Shown in pieces: positions 26,488-40,005 of a stretch of DNA of 64,000 nucleotides (within the stretch, counting starts at the first letter, position 1; every line of letters begins with the position of its first letter). Source of the stretch: Liolophura sinensis (lineage: Eukaryota; Mollusca; Polyplacophora; Chitonida; Chitonidae); NCBI RefSeq assembly GCF_032854445.1, contig NC_088300.1, positions 47,528,984 through 47,592,983 on the forward strand. Direction: 5' to 3'. The notes beneath the pieces are model-generated. The model did no database searches, was not told where the DNA came from, and saw nothing but the letters and a program-made list of their open reading frames with translations. The position numbers were made by a program, and so were the translations under genes.

Positions 26488-29400
26488 TCAATGATAGAGA
26501 AACTCTGGTCTCCCGGGGCTGTCAATCCAATTACACGTTTGATGTATGTGGGCCGTCTCATCAGCTGGGATCAGCCGTAGTTGATTGTCGAGCTCATGGC
26601 CGCCTGAAAACACAATGGCATAATGAAACAGAGTTAGTGCCCTTTATATAAAGAATACACTGATGTGTAGATTTCATTGCATGAATTTAGTTTAATGTTA
26701 AGCGGAGATATTTTTAACCTTTGCTTTTGAATTTCCTGTATGAGCCACGTACAAATTTGGGGTGAAAATAGATTTACAATGATGTTCAACGCCTGGCCAA
26801 ATGTAATACAGAATACAGAAGGATAACAAATCCTCTTTCGTATGATTTGAAGACTAAGAAACCTATTCTAAATGCCGGTTGTAATAGGCAGAGATATAAT
26901 TAATATGCTCGATTGCTTGGCATAGTCAATGAAATTGGTCAAAATACCGTGGGTATGTATATACAAAAAAACGATCGTAAATCTTCGTGGAAATCGTTAT
27001 AGAATTAGCTTTAATGACAACTTACTGTTCAAGCGCGACAATTCGTAGGAGTAATATGCCGACCCGGTTAGGGGAGTGATTTTAAAACATACGATTGCAT
27101 CCATTGTAGAGTTGTTATAGTTTTTGGCTCTGAAGAAAAAGAAGAAGCAAACAATGACATCTGACTGAGGAAAAGGTAAGGCACTCATTTACTAACCAAC
27201 AGAATCAGAAATTGCACATGTAGTAATGTAATAAAACTGCGTCCATTTGCCATGCAATAAAATATATAGCATTAATATGTGTCTGCTTCTGCGACAAGAA
27301 AGGAAAACAAGACCAACCCCCTCCCCCCCAAAAAGAAACAAAACAAAAAAAATATGAAAGAACAAGTATCTTAGTGTTTTGCAATAATGCGGTGAAAGTG
27401 CAGAAATACCTTAGTAGGAATAAATTTCCATCGCGTTTATCACAATGCAAGCTTAGTGTGGACCGGTCAACCAAATGGTATATCAGCGTCTTTGGGGTGA
27501 AAATTGCCTTTAGGGCGTGGATATAGGTTATGTCCCACTCTCCGCGCAGCTTTTTTGGAAATCGGCATCCACTACCTGAATGTAAAGAAAGATCGCAAAC
27601 TTTATGATGGTTAGAATGTTACAGCCAATGGTTTTACCAGTAACTGTATATTACCTTTGATAATGCCATTACTACAGGCACATTGAACACCTTTCAAAAC
27701 TAAGGCATTTGGGTTATCTTTTCCTGCAAAATGGCGAATCGGGTCCAAGCCCGATTGTCCATTTTGTTTTTGTAAAATATAAGCATTACGCTGGCAGACT
27801 GGCAACATATCGTCATAGCAAATGTAGAAATGAACGACAGACTGCACAGACTGGGTTCGAATTACTTATCTGCGGTTAATGCTCACCATCTGAATTTCAT
27901 GTTTCCTCAATGTAAATTGTTATCATTCGGCTCTCGTCAGCCGAACGCCCCCTGGCCAAAGAACCAATTTGTGTCCGAGTGGTCAGACCAGTGTATTTGG
28001 AAGAGGTAAGCCCAACATCGGATGGGGAATCACGGAGATCCCTCCACTTTCAATGCTCCAGGGAGATTGGCGACTATAAATGGCCAACAATACTTGAAAG
28101 GCCATTTAGGTGGCCTTATATGAAGTTTATGGGTGATCACGTGCATCCCACCAATATGACATACACCCTATACGCTTTATGAAAAGACATGTGTCCAATT
28201 TGCATGAGTGCTAGTCAGTTACTTGCCCAAAACCGGTTGTGTACTCTGGGAACTCTGGTTTCCTTCATCCATAAAACTGAGTGCAACGTTAAACACCCAT
28301 TTAATGAATTAATTAATACATGTGTTTATGGCAGACGTATAAAGTCAGGCAAACAGCTACTGCAATTAAACGACTGATACGTTGGGAATGCCTTAGCTCC
28401 GGGATAAGGATGCTGACTGAGGTTTATATCGAACACTGCAGAGCAGTTTAATATAGTAAAATACTGATTTACCTTTTTAACTTCAATGCTAAGACTAATA
28501 GCGAAGCCATACACTGACGACTAAATTGAAATATTCTAACACAAGAAGCAATGTAAGTGCCATGTTTACGCTGATAGCTGCACGACCTTAATTACAATTA
28601 CACACATTTAATCGTTGATGATAACAGGAACTCCTTGACCCACCTGCTCGCCTGATGAAGGCAAAGGCTTGTCTGCGAGACCCATAAAGTAGATCACAAG
28701 AGGTATCAATCTCGATGGGTGTGTTGCGATTCACGGGCTTGGGACTGATCAGACTGAAACTGTCTCCGTTTGCTAAGTTAAACGAGAAAGCAAAAATTAA
28801 GGTTCATACAAGATATAAGATTACAGTAAAGGCCCAATTTAAGACATATATCTATCCAAAAAGAGGTTTTACCCATTCAGCATTCCATTTCTATATGATC
28901 GTATTTTCCATAGTTTTTACAGAAATATCGGAAGCACCGCAATGCATTGTTTTCACAATGAACTTCTGTGATGAATTCTCTAATCTATATCAGTTGACTT
29001 ACAGTAAACAGAACAAGGAATAAAAGGGATACGGCAAAACATAGTTCAGTTCAAGGTCAAATTTGTCTCATAAGGTTGGGGACGAAACGATTGTTAAACT
29101 TCCGTATAATGGCAGGATTTACTGCTTGCAATCGCAAGAAGATTCAGTCATCTGGAAATATAGCCCGAGTAACTGCTACTCACAGCTAAGTCATAGCTAC
29201 AGATACAACCAAACTTGATTCTTCTGATTTTTTTAGTTGAGGGTTAACGTTTTCAAATGAAGCCATCTTGTTGTACCAGGTGAGCACAATGCTGACCACA
29301 AAAACATGATGCATACCGATGACACCATGTCCCGCTCACTAATAATATAGTGGCATGGCCCACTGAATGTCAGACGAGAAGGTGCGAATATTGCAGGGAT

Positions 29401-32400
29401 TGCATTTACATGCGGTCACATGTCTACACACATATTTGCGAGAAAATTTGGTTGCACTTACAGTTGAGTCGTAACATCCCGTACCCCTCGTATGGCGACA
29501 CCCCCAGGTAACTAAAGCCTAAACACAACACTCCATTCTTTATTTTCGGTGTCCTGTGGGTTCTGAATAAAGGGGAAATACACCAACTGAAGAATGATAT
29601 GAACAGTGACATTAAACATGCCACAGTGACTAAAGTCTGAACAATTTATGGGGACAGACTATATATTGATGAATGAAATTTCATTTTTCACTCACGCAGG
29701 TTTACATGTAAATGTCAAAAATTTCTTTTGTATTAAATGATACTACAACTCATAAATCAAGGTCAACTGAATGGCATTATGATATAAATAGAACAGTGAA
29801 ATATATGCAAATGCATGGTTTAGATAAGGAAAAACGTACAGCATTAGATCTAATTATATACCTCAGTAAATATATGTTTCCACGCCTTTCTAAACACTTG
29901 TATCGTATTTTGGTATTATTTTCTTTGTTGACGTAGATTAATGCATGCGCACGAATCCTCATAAAACCTTTGTTCTTCCTGTCTTTGAAGAACCACTTGT
30001 CTCGTAGTTTCGGGCTAATGTTGCAAGACTGACGACCTGAAAACAGTGACAAAAACAAAATATAGTAGAAACTGAAAAGGGTTTGAATATTTGACAGTTC
30101 TGAACAACTTTAGGCTACATAGCTATCTTCTGGCGCCCCTTACGGCAAACAGAGTCAAAAGACCACACACCTGTTTCCAATCTAAGAACAGACTGGGTAT
30201 GAGAGTCGGAAAATGAATCTGAAATTTTACACCCAGGGAACCTCAAATTTTCCTGAATACATTATGGACTTTACTGACCTTATTGCTTTATTACTATATG
30301 TCGTGACTGAAGTTAGGCAAATAGATCATGATGGTTACCCGGTACAAATAATTGTGCTTCCGTACATAAACAAACGTAAAACCATATGAATATCATAGTT
30401 AAATCCAGTTAATCCGTGCAAGGTGGACGTACATGTAACTGAACATCTTCATCCACAGACTATTTGGAGTTGGATGACGGTATGAAAACGGCCTACGTAC
30501 TACCATCTAACGTCGCATGGATTTATTATAACATATTAACATGTGCAACCCATCAGCTTCAACTGACTCGTTGTTGTACTACAATACCAATGGAGTTTTT
30601 TGTTGAGATTACCCTGAATATAATCTGACGATGAACAGGTGTGACCGGTTGCCGGTATTTCACGATAAACATGTGTGGCCTGTTGCCGGTATCTGACGAT
30701 AAACATGTGTGATCGGTTGCCGGTATTTCACGATAAACATGTGTGACCTGTTGCCGGTATCTGACTATAAACATGTGTCATCGGTTGCCGGTATTTGACG
30801 ATAAACATGTGTGACCGGTTGCCGGTATTTGACGATAAACATGTGTGATCGGTTGCCGGTATCTGACGATAAACATGTGTGATCGGTTGCCGGTATTTCA
30901 CGATAAACATGTGTGACCTGTTGCCGGTTTCTGACTATAAACATGTGTCATCGGTTGCCGGTATTTGACGATAAACATGTGTGACCTGTTGCCGGTATCT
31001 GACTATAAACATGTGTCATCGGTTGCCGGTATTTCACGATAAACATGTGTGACCGGTTGCCGGTATTTCACGATAAACATGTGTGATCGGTTGCCGGTAT
31101 CTGACGATAAACATGTGTGACCGGTTGCCGGTATCTGACGATAAATATATGTCATCAGTTGCCGGTATTTGACGATAAACATGTGTGACCGGTTGCCGGT
31201 ATCTCACGATAAAATTTTGTGATCGGTTGACGGTATCTGGCCATAAACATGTGTGATCGATATCTGACGATGAACATGTGTGACCGGTTGCCGGTATCTC
31301 ACGATAAACATGTGTGATCGGTTGCCGGAATCTGACGATAAACATGTGTGATCGGTTGCCGGTATCTGACGACAAACATGTGTGATTGGTCATGTTCTCA
31401 ACTTAGCTTCCATATTGAATCGCTGCCTACTTAAACCAGGAACTTGGTCTTGTCGCTTGCGCTGTCCTCAAAGTGTAAAAGCTATAGGCGACAAGAAAGG
31501 TATTCCGTGATCATATAATAATTCTGAATTCATATCACCTGAGTATGATCGAGCAAATAATAATTCAAAGGGAGCAGGCCACGAGATCTTCAGTCTACGA
31601 GCAGAATTCCCGTTTATGCAGGCATACAATATAAAAAGATAACAGCATAGAGAGCAAAACCAGAGCACTGACGACAAAATGTGCCATGGTTGGTAAGGGG
31701 TCAGAGCCTCCTGTCAATTTACCTCAGGATTTTGGTCTAAATTTCATTTAAATGCTTAAACAATAGCAACTTAGATGCCCCCAAGCACAACTGAATAAGC
31801 AGAATTAGGTAAAACTAAAAGCAGTGTTGTCAATTTCAACTGCAGTTTATTAGGCACCAAAGGTTTAAAATTACTCTAGTATCTACTCTAGTAAGTATAT
31901 GTGAGTATAAGGCTGTAGAAATACATGTAAGTATATTCGTACTATGAAATACAGTAGTATTTGCGTTTAGCAGTATATATGAGCAGTGTATGAATGTAGA
32001 AGTATATATACGTGCAGTCTTGGGGTATAGATCCGTCTTACATTTTCGGTGTTTATCTCCATGTATTACTAAGCTCACTCTGACTGGATTACATGATTCA
32101 TCCACATGACAATTTGTTTAAAAAATCTTTGATGGACAGCACATGGCCTCTCGCCATTTGGAACTCTGGACAGCCAAATTTCCTCTCCGCACATGCCGAC
32201 AAAACTATTCATGAATATACAATAGCTCTGATTACTGTTTCCAGTGGCATAAAGAGAGACTTCAACTGTGTTATTATATTGCTATTATATCGACAGCAGT
32301 TTGGAAGGGAATCACATAATTACAACGGTTTAGCAAATGATGGACGTAATGGGTATGATTGAGGGGGGTTTGGTAGCTCGTGAGGGTGTAGTCCGTAAGT

Positions 32401-35400
32401 TGTATTGTACAACTAGGATTATATCGATCTCTTGGCGTAAAAAAATAACAATGGGCAAAGCATCATATTCGGGAGGATATACATGTATGGACGAATCCAT
32501 TCATGAACATTTCTGGCATCGGCAATATTTACCTATAAGATCAAACTGTCTAGATTATGGTAAAGTAAGTTATACTTCCTCAATCATAACCATGCAGGGA
32601 TAACTTTAAACATCATAGATTAATGATAACACAAACTGATTTACTGATAATTGATAAATTGTAATGTATTGATTGGATTGTGCAGCCAAGTGTTCTATTT
32701 CATTCCCATCCCTTCAACAGATTAATGAAATAAAACCAGGCACTGGTTGTTGACGTAAAAATCTAAACTTGGTATATGAAGCACAGTGGGGAAGTCTATT
32801 TTTTAGGTTTCATAATGAACTGTTTTGAAGCCATAGAGTATCACTGATTTTTTTTCCCGAAATTTTGGCCTATATCGCCAAGAATTCTGAATTAAGAATA
32901 TTGAGTTAGGAAAACAATAAAATAAGTCGCCGAGCAAGATACAATATTCCAGGCAAGAAAATCATGAATTATTCCCTTTGGTCAACTCGGTAAACGTCGG
33001 TAAATCCTATTTTCACAGCATCAACTTACAAGGTCTTCTTTCTGCAGTCTTGCAATACAACTCTGACGACTGAATCCTAAACCAACCGACAAAAAACGGG
33101 ACAGCTGTTAGGGTACTTTGTCCTAATCAATCTCAACAACCGGGAATTAATTACAGCTGTTCGCCTAATATTAATCAAGGCTTTTGTGTTTAAGCGGAAA
33201 AACAACTTATCGATTTCTGCTTCATTAGATGGCGTTCCAATAGCGATATTAACCAAGTTGAACGTATTCCACTGAATGCCGGTTGCTTTAGCTGCTGCCG
33301 GAGCCCTGATTTCCCTGTGCGTTTTATTACCAAAGTCCAAGAGGTGCTTAAATTGAGCGGCTCGATGTGGGAATATTCATGGACACCAATTTGGTCGGAG
33401 ATACGATCTAATAACTCAAGACGAAGAGTTCTTTTTGAAGAGTTTATACCACAATGCCTGACTAAGCATTCGATTTGTTTATTACCTTGGTATATCCCTC
33501 ATTATTATTACCACGCGAGATTGAATAATTAACAAGTTGTTGAAAAAGAACCTTCTGGAAATGTTCTTGTCCTTGAAAGCCAGTTCAGTTACGTATATAT
33601 GAACATCAAACCGGAGGCACATAAATTCGCCCTTTTCGTTACAGGCAAACTTGTAGGCCTATATCTGTTGTCCCTCAACGTACATATGGAAATCCTTTCA
33701 GGCCGCAATTTCACAGATTTCCATGGATTGGCATTATGTGCTTAAGAACAGTATCATTTTAGTTTATGTGTAATCGAAATCACAATCAGCTATATGTGTA
33801 TGCATATAATAAATCAGATATAATGGTTTGTGTACTTGTATTAGACAATTTGAAAAAAATATTGTTTATAGTCAAACTGTTACTTATTTAAGCCTATAAT
33901 GAGCAATCAATCAGAAAGAGAAACAAAGGGAATTTCTCAATTATAAGCTCGATCTGAGAAGAGAAACAGCACATTCTCTGCATTAAATGTATGTCACAAA
34001 CACTTCAAAGTATCAACTGGAAACTAAGCTGAGAAAAACAACGGAAAGATGTAGTTGTGCATGCATCTACATGAGAGACATCTTTTGCACATTTACTGAG
34101 ATTTTACGCACCCAAATCTTAACCGTTTTTTAACCATGTACAACTTCAGCTGTTAATTAGGATGTAATCTTTGTGCAAGGTTACACGACTAGTAAGATAT
34201 TCCGAACGAGTAGAACTCCCACTAGGTACAGAACACCCCGGAGTAGCCCACCTGTTTTCAGCAGCTGGTTGTGTTGATATAATGATCGTAATGAGATCTA
34301 GGTGACACGGTACAGGGTCTCTCGTATTTCCAGTGTAATACTATGTCTGTCAATTTTCCCTCAGCTTTGATATTGTTGGTCTTCCACAGAATATTCCAGG
34401 ATACTCCACCATATGTGTTTCCTTTTCATACATGTGGCTAATACTGTTTAAAAATCTTGTTTGTGTTTATTGATATACTGTTCGTATTTTATTGGTGTTC
34501 ATGATGTTGCACTTAGAGTACTTCACTTAATATGTATACACCTCTTCTCAGCTTTATGGTAAAAAATTAAAAAAAAAAGCCGGAAGTAGCCGCTGGAAAT
34601 CAAAGCTCTTTGCTAGTATTTGACAAACTGCATCTGACTTGAAGCCGCAATTTACGTTTAATTAATTACTGTCTTCAACGTCATGCTGTTAGTTACAATT
34701 GTTGACGATTATTATTTTTTTTTTTGAGTAAGTTGTAAACAGAGTACAAAAATGACAGAGGGTTTCTTGGCAAAATCTTACATCAAGTGTATATAAAGAC
34801 GCTGTCGGTATAGCGCTACGTTAAATAAGTATTCAGCAATTCCGCGTCAGTCAGCAAATAAAAAACATTTTCCTCCTATCAAAGGTATCACAAACCAACA
34901 TGTGACAGAGAATCCAAAAAGGATACTTTTTCATTGAAGTTCCACTACACGGGTATAAGCCCACAGGGCAAATGGCTTTCGTTGCTCTGTATACTTCCTG
35001 GATATAAGTTACATTATCGAAGTGTTAATGTACGTCACACCTCTGGCGGGATGGGTGTTTTGCGGGTCTTAAAACATCGTTGCCTTAGTACTCATTCCCC
35101 TTATAACAGGTGTAAATAGTCGGCCCGCTCTCCTATGGTGGTCCACCCAAGGGTAGCCAGAATTGGCTGCATCAACTATGAAGTTAACGAGTACTTCCCC
35201 TGAGAACCGGTTCACCTTTAAAGCGCTAAGAGAGGTCGTTGGCCTCTCAGTCCCTGTTTTCGTCCGCTCGTAAGATGCCAAACGTCAGTGCCATGGTCAC
35301 AAAAGAATGCTTGGAAATTAAACCTAGCTTGTGAAATAAGGGCGATTTCTTTCTATTCTTGTACAGCCAACAAAGAATATTTGGGTGAATCTAAGTAATT

Positions 35401-36322
35401 AAATGATAGTAATTCTATTACTTACTTTGAAGCAACATTTTCTTTGTTGGATGTATTAACCACACACCACAAAACAAACTTACTATTTCAAAAAGATAAC
35501 CACAGCTCAGAATGAGCTATATAAGCCGTTCTCCGTAATTTGTTTTCCAGCGGTTTTCAGCGTTGTTTCACCAATACGTAGCAAGCCAGACACATGTCAG
35601 CATATTGTAGCGCTGTATCACGGGAACGCCAAGACGAAGACACCAGACCTGACACCCGCCCAGTGGTAGTACACAGACACTAGACCAACCCATACTGCTG
35701 CGCTACTGGAACGCCTGGGCCACTGCAGTGTGGTCGGTTAACCATGATGTTGATCGGAATGACGTCATAGCAGATATAATCAGCTTTGTTTAATGCCACT
35801 ATCTGTGTTGTAACAAGTTGAGAAACTTAGCAATCTTACTGATGCCTTAGTTGTTTGCCGCTCCCAAAACTAAAGTAGTAAGCGTTGAATGAGCACAGTA
35901 CGTGCTTCTAGTTCTCGTGACATTGCGTAGGCGAAGAGAAGTATTGACAACCACCTAGCGCGGTGGTTTATGCTTCTTGTGCCAAGGAAATTTTACTTTG
36001 TTTTATGAATGTATAACTGACGACTGTTGTTTCTGAAATGTTTGTGTTGCAGGGCTACCCGTCTTTTGTTGTATTTGATCTATGATTTATGACAAGCGGA
36101 ATCTAGTGGGGAGCAAAAATATCACATGTAGCTATCTTAGACAATATTGAAGGTGGATAATTTTTACTAAAATACAAGTAGGCTGATGTAATATACTTTA
36201 CGACATTCGATCATAAAAGTAAAAATGAAATGGTATCAAAATTGAAAGTACTTACAAAGCACCATGTCCAAAGTCATCAAGGTGATGAAAATTAGACCAA
36301 GAAGGGTTGCTCTCATTTCCAT
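26488..36322 (-). CDS. Secreted two-module cysteine-rich protein, eight exons, uncharacterised invertebrate family
   Basis: Exons in coding order: 36322-36256, 30036-29862, 29562-29462, 28772-28644, 27864-27655, 27575-27410, 27129-27026 and 26603-26488. Phases fit throughout, giving 355 codons and a TGA stop. Exon 1 encodes a signal peptide (MEMRATLLGLIFITLMTLDM). Exons 2-4 form module 1, with cysteines near residues 27, 70, 94 and 140. Exons 6-8 form module 2, with cysteines at 231, 272, 297 and 341. Equivalent exons start and end in the same phases, and both modules share C-x(4-5)-KLR-x2-W, ..GN-[IL]-[YF]-LLR and L-x-RLN. Exon 5 is a separate linker with C173, C181, C219 and C221. Module 2 opens CRFPKKLRGEW, the C-x-FP-x2-L-x-G-x-W signature of uncharacterised extracellular proteins common in molluscs, brachiopods and arthropods (DUF7042-7045-like, from memory). 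Function unknown. Weakest points are the exon 5 acceptor (only AAG, no clear pyrimidine tract) and the start: an in-frame ATG at 36418 would add 32 residues before the signal peptide. Confidence 0.82.
30621..31390. repeat. 34-bp minisatellite, about 22 copies
   Basis: The unit is about 34 bp, gtgtgaccggttgccggtat followed by ctgacgataaacat. Two main variants alternate irregularly (tttCAC/ctGAC; gtgacc/gtgatc), and one copy near 31255 lacks the CGGTTGCCG part. It lies in intron 1 of the secreted-protein gene, about 600 bp upstream of its exon 2. Confidence 0.93.
35595..35725 (-). repeat. Family B-like SINE fragment
   Basis: Contains cgaagacaccagacctgacacccgcc-type sequence and a nearby related duplicate, similar to the body of the family B element at 38732. 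Neither end is recognisable. Confidence 0.4.
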
Positions 36323-36419
36323 TTGGCTATTCAGTTGCATAATGGTATGATCTTCAGAACTCAGGAAGCGGTGCTCGACTGAATGTTTCCTCACCACCCA
36401 ATACAACCACTCATCCATG

Positions 36420-38000
36420 TAGAATTCTAGAACATTCCTTTGGTCTAATTACACGTCAAACGCGAAGTACTTTCATGTTAACCAGTAGTATGGGTTTACC
36501 TTTCTCAACTGTGGTTCACTAAAATGTGACGAATTTCCCGCACTATTGTTTTTCTGATGCTCCTTTATTGTTTATGTCTGTAGAGCCGACAGGAATAAAT
36601 CCAAATCAGTGGATATGTCGAAAACTGTCCGTGAAGAAACAAATGCCAGCCATTTCCAACGGCTGAATTACTGAATTAACACCATCCTCCAAGAATTCCA
36701 GATGCCGTTGGCATTTCTTTAGAAATATAGCGGTTTGAAAGACAGTGTATTTCTTGAGGTATTACACTGTTCCTGGAGCGGAAAACATCGAAACGTCGTC
36801 AAGCACAATCTAAGCGATCAAAATTCACAAGCAATTCAAGCTTCTCGCTTTTACAAAAGACAAAAGAAACCCATTCTTTACACAACTTGAACACACTCCA
36901 GCAATAATTACTTACTACAGACATCCTAAATTCACATATCCGTAGTCTAATTATCCCGTGTAGAGAACAGCTAAATTCTTACTCTTGGGTTAATCGGTAT
37001 ATAGTGAGAGCATAAATCCAACATCAGCGTCAGACTTGGAGAGCCTTCTGGTACTCATATCAACCTTGACACCGCTTACCTCGCTGACGTGAATATTAGG
37101 AAGACGGTTCTTGGTCAAGCCACAAGAATATCACGTAGTCAACCACATGGTATTTCCAATTCGCAGAGAAAGCTTTTCCATTGCCCTCTGGTCATCTCAC
37201 TATATTCCGATCACGTTGCAAAGCTCTGTCTACTTGTTTGCAAAGACTCCTTTTGTCTGTAGCCAAAATGAACCCCCCAATTAATTAAAGTAAAGGTTCA
37301 GGTCGTTAAACATCCGTGTTGGAGTGAACAAGTCGTACATCGTGACGGAGTCTCCAGGGAGAAGGAATCCCATGCCGAGAGTCTTGGATAGTCTGTGTAA
37401 TACCACACACAGAGGAAACCCAGAGTGGAATGTCCCGTACATTCCCTGGCGCAGTAGTAAAACCCCTATTTAAGCACCTACAGTCAATGACTTTACGACG
37501 TTGTCCCCTCAACGAGATGGTAGGCGATCGCAGACGGCTGGAGCCTTGTCAATAACTGTCAGGAATGCGGGTTACTCAGAACCCAACATCTGCAGTCAAG
37601 AAACTCTTATACGATACAGGCAATTGCCAGTTTGGTAATTTTGCCAATAATCGTCTCAGTGTGAAGACTTATTTCCAAAGGAAAAAAAAACTGTATGAAG
37701 TCGTTAAATCCACGCTTTAGGTCTGTGTACGAGAGCCACCTGTAAACCCCAGTTGCAAATGTGATGTATGGAATGTATTAAGCAAGGGTAGTTTGGGTCT
37801 CGCTGTTTGACTTTCTCGTCGTTAGGCGTTTGGGCCAAGGTTTGGTAATTAACATCTGTTACTGGGTCGACCTGCGCACTGCAGCCAGAGGAAGGATGTA
37901 GCTGTGGCGAATGGTCCTCTCTTGATCGAAACACCAGACATTTAGTCATGCACACGTAATGTCAAATGGTCAACGGGTAGTCCTACTTCTCAAGGACATA
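36420..38000. other. Upstream flank of the secreted-protein gene, nothing recognised
   Basis: Would hold the promoter of the minus-strand secreted-protein gene. No convincing core promoter, repeat or ORF seen. Confidence 0.45.
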
Positions 38001-38031
38001 ATACAAAAGGCTACAGCTTATGAAGTAAGTA

Positions 38032-38233
38032 GGGGCCCTCAGTGGCCGAGGGGATTAGCACGCCAGCAAGGCGCAATGATCCATGGGCTTCCCACCAATG
38101 AGGTCGCTGTGAGTTCAAGTCCAGAGCTGTCTTCCTCTCCAACCCTAATGCTGGTCGCCGCCATATAAGTGAAATATTCTTGCGTACAGCGTAAAACGCC
38201 AATCAAAAAAAATTAAATAAATAAATAAACAAC
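38032..38233 (+). mobile_element. tRNA-derived SINE, family C, full length
   Basis: The head resembles a tRNA-Leu/Ser (A box TGGCCGAGGGGATTAGCACG, B box GAGTTCAAGTCC). The body has the widespread ATAAGTGAAATATTCTTG block, and it ends CAATCAAA..(AAAT)n. A 13-bp direct repeat with one mismatch flanks it (tatgaagtaagta at 38019-38031, tataaagtaagta at 38234-38246). Confidence 0.88.
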
Positions 38234-38731
38234 TATAAAGTAAGTAAAACCAAAGCATGGACGACAACGTGGCAAATGGTCATAGATAACCGGTGAAATC
38301 TGGTCTCTTATCATTATCAGTAAGTGATTCACTGATTCGCGTCATTTGTACACCACCAGACCTATTATAAGGTTAGCCCTAGAAGTGTGCTGGTACAACA
38401 CCTGCATTCTTCGATGCTTCTCATGTAAACATTATTACTGTAAGACTTAAGGCTTACTTATGGCCGATGAAAACAATGTCCTAAGTTTCTGGGACTAACT
38501 AACGTGCTATGTGTTTGTTTAAATGCACTATACTCAAAGTATAGCCGAAATGACTAGAAATGCTGATCTCTTTAGACAATTTAAGGCCTTAATGTAATGG
38601 ATTCTGCAAGTATTGGTTGAAGTGTACACTTTGTAATTGTTACCACGATTTGAAAGCGTCCGCTTCCGTGGGCTAATGATTAAATTGACCCCTCGAAGTC
38701 GGTAGACCCGGGGGTAAAGGCTTGCAGATTA

Positions 38732-39058
38732 AAGTCGTACTTAACTATGTTTCAGTCATATGACGACAGAGAGTCATTAGGTGTTTGTACATATATTGTG
38801 TCTTCTTGTGGCAGGGCAAGTCCATGCCTCCAAAGTGCTGCCGCAACTGAGGAATCATATCGAAGACACCAGGTGTGACACCCCACCGTCACATTATACT
38901 GAACACCGGGCCAACCAATCCTGTTTCCTTGTTCTAACCTCTCAGTGCTGAGTGCCAAGCGATCCAGCAATAATTACCATTTTTTGGTACGACGATACCC
39001 GGGTTTGATCCCGGCATCTCCGGACTTCAAGGTGGCCACTCTAACCGTTATACACCGA
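38732..39058 (-). mobile_element. tRNA-derived SINE, family B
   Basis: On the minus strand the head is a nearly complete tRNA-like sequence (A box TATAACGGTTAGAGTGG, B box GGGATCAAACCC). The body differs from family A (..GGTGTCACACC..GGTGTCTTCGATATGATTCC..). The tail, CGTCATATGACTGAAAC..AAGTACGAC, is related to the family A tail. Confidence 0.85.
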
Positions 39059-40005
39059 ATAGGTTTCATCCTAAATAACCAAGGTTATATTATTTGTTGT
39101 CTTTTCAAAATCACTGTAATTTTTTTGTATTATTCTTCTTTTTTTTTATTCAACCAAGACGATGAGGTTAGTGGAAATAGAAAACCACACTTTGTCAGGT
39201 TACTATCTGACGAATCTCCTGGCCAAAAATTTAGCATGACGTGGCTGATGATTGAACCCTGGCACTTGAGGCAGACAAACTAACCACCAGACAAGCATTT
39301 CGATAGGGGGAATTTTGGCTCAGGGTAAAACTGTTCCCGTTCATGGTATACGTTGGGAGTTCTTTTTTTTCCAAACACCCTCTTCAGCTCTAGCCGATCT
39401 GTGTTGCCTGTCTTGGCATCCCTCTTCATTGGGCTTGATTAAGCTTGATTCTGGCTGCCGAGTCAGCCCTGCCCAGCGTTTAGAGTGTCTGACCCTTAAT
39501 TAGAATTCCACTTACCGTCTTGTTGCTCGGTCATTATCCTGTCCGTCGACACGTGCCGTGCTAATTTGAGTTAACTAGATGACCAGTTCTACTTAATTAT
39601 GCTACCTAACCTGATGGGCGTGAGATTCGATTTCTTTCAACCAATAACTTGGCCTTGAACCAACTTGGCTAACATTTGCCAGTATAAAATATATACCCAT
39701 ATGGACCCGACTCTAGCTGGATGAATAAGTGGTACTGCTGACTTTTTCTTTTGTAGTAATAATAAATCAGTAAAATTAGGAGTTCAAATCCATGCATCAT
39801 CCGCAATATTCAAAACAAATAATGCACCAAAAGATCACCTATATATAATTATAAGAACTGAAGATGTCCAGAGCATGTCGGAAGTCTCTGACAGCAAGAC
39901 ATTAAGATTTTGTTCCTTTATTTCAGTGGTTGTCCTACTGAACGACAAAGACTCTTTCAGCCTTCACACAAGTTCGAACTATAATTACGGTATGTACCAG
40001 TAACC

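Noticed and set aside
30621-31390. CRISPR array
   Set aside because: There are no unique spacers; the whole 34-bp unit is repeated head to tail, and the DNA is clearly metazoan.
30559-31393. Minus-strand open frames with 34-residue repeating peptides
   Set aside because: Explained by the 34-bp tandem array. They are intronic to the secreted-protein gene and do not continue outside the array.
32995-33070. Extra exon of the secreted-protein gene (SCIARLQKEDL after a CGTCAG acceptor)
   Set aside because: Exon 1 and exon 2 already join in phase, and the short match to the module start is too weak to count.
38732-39058. A genuine tRNA gene
   Set aside because: The tRNA-like part is directly continued by a SINE body and tail, and the same holds for the tRNA-like heads at 2794, 38032 and 58031.
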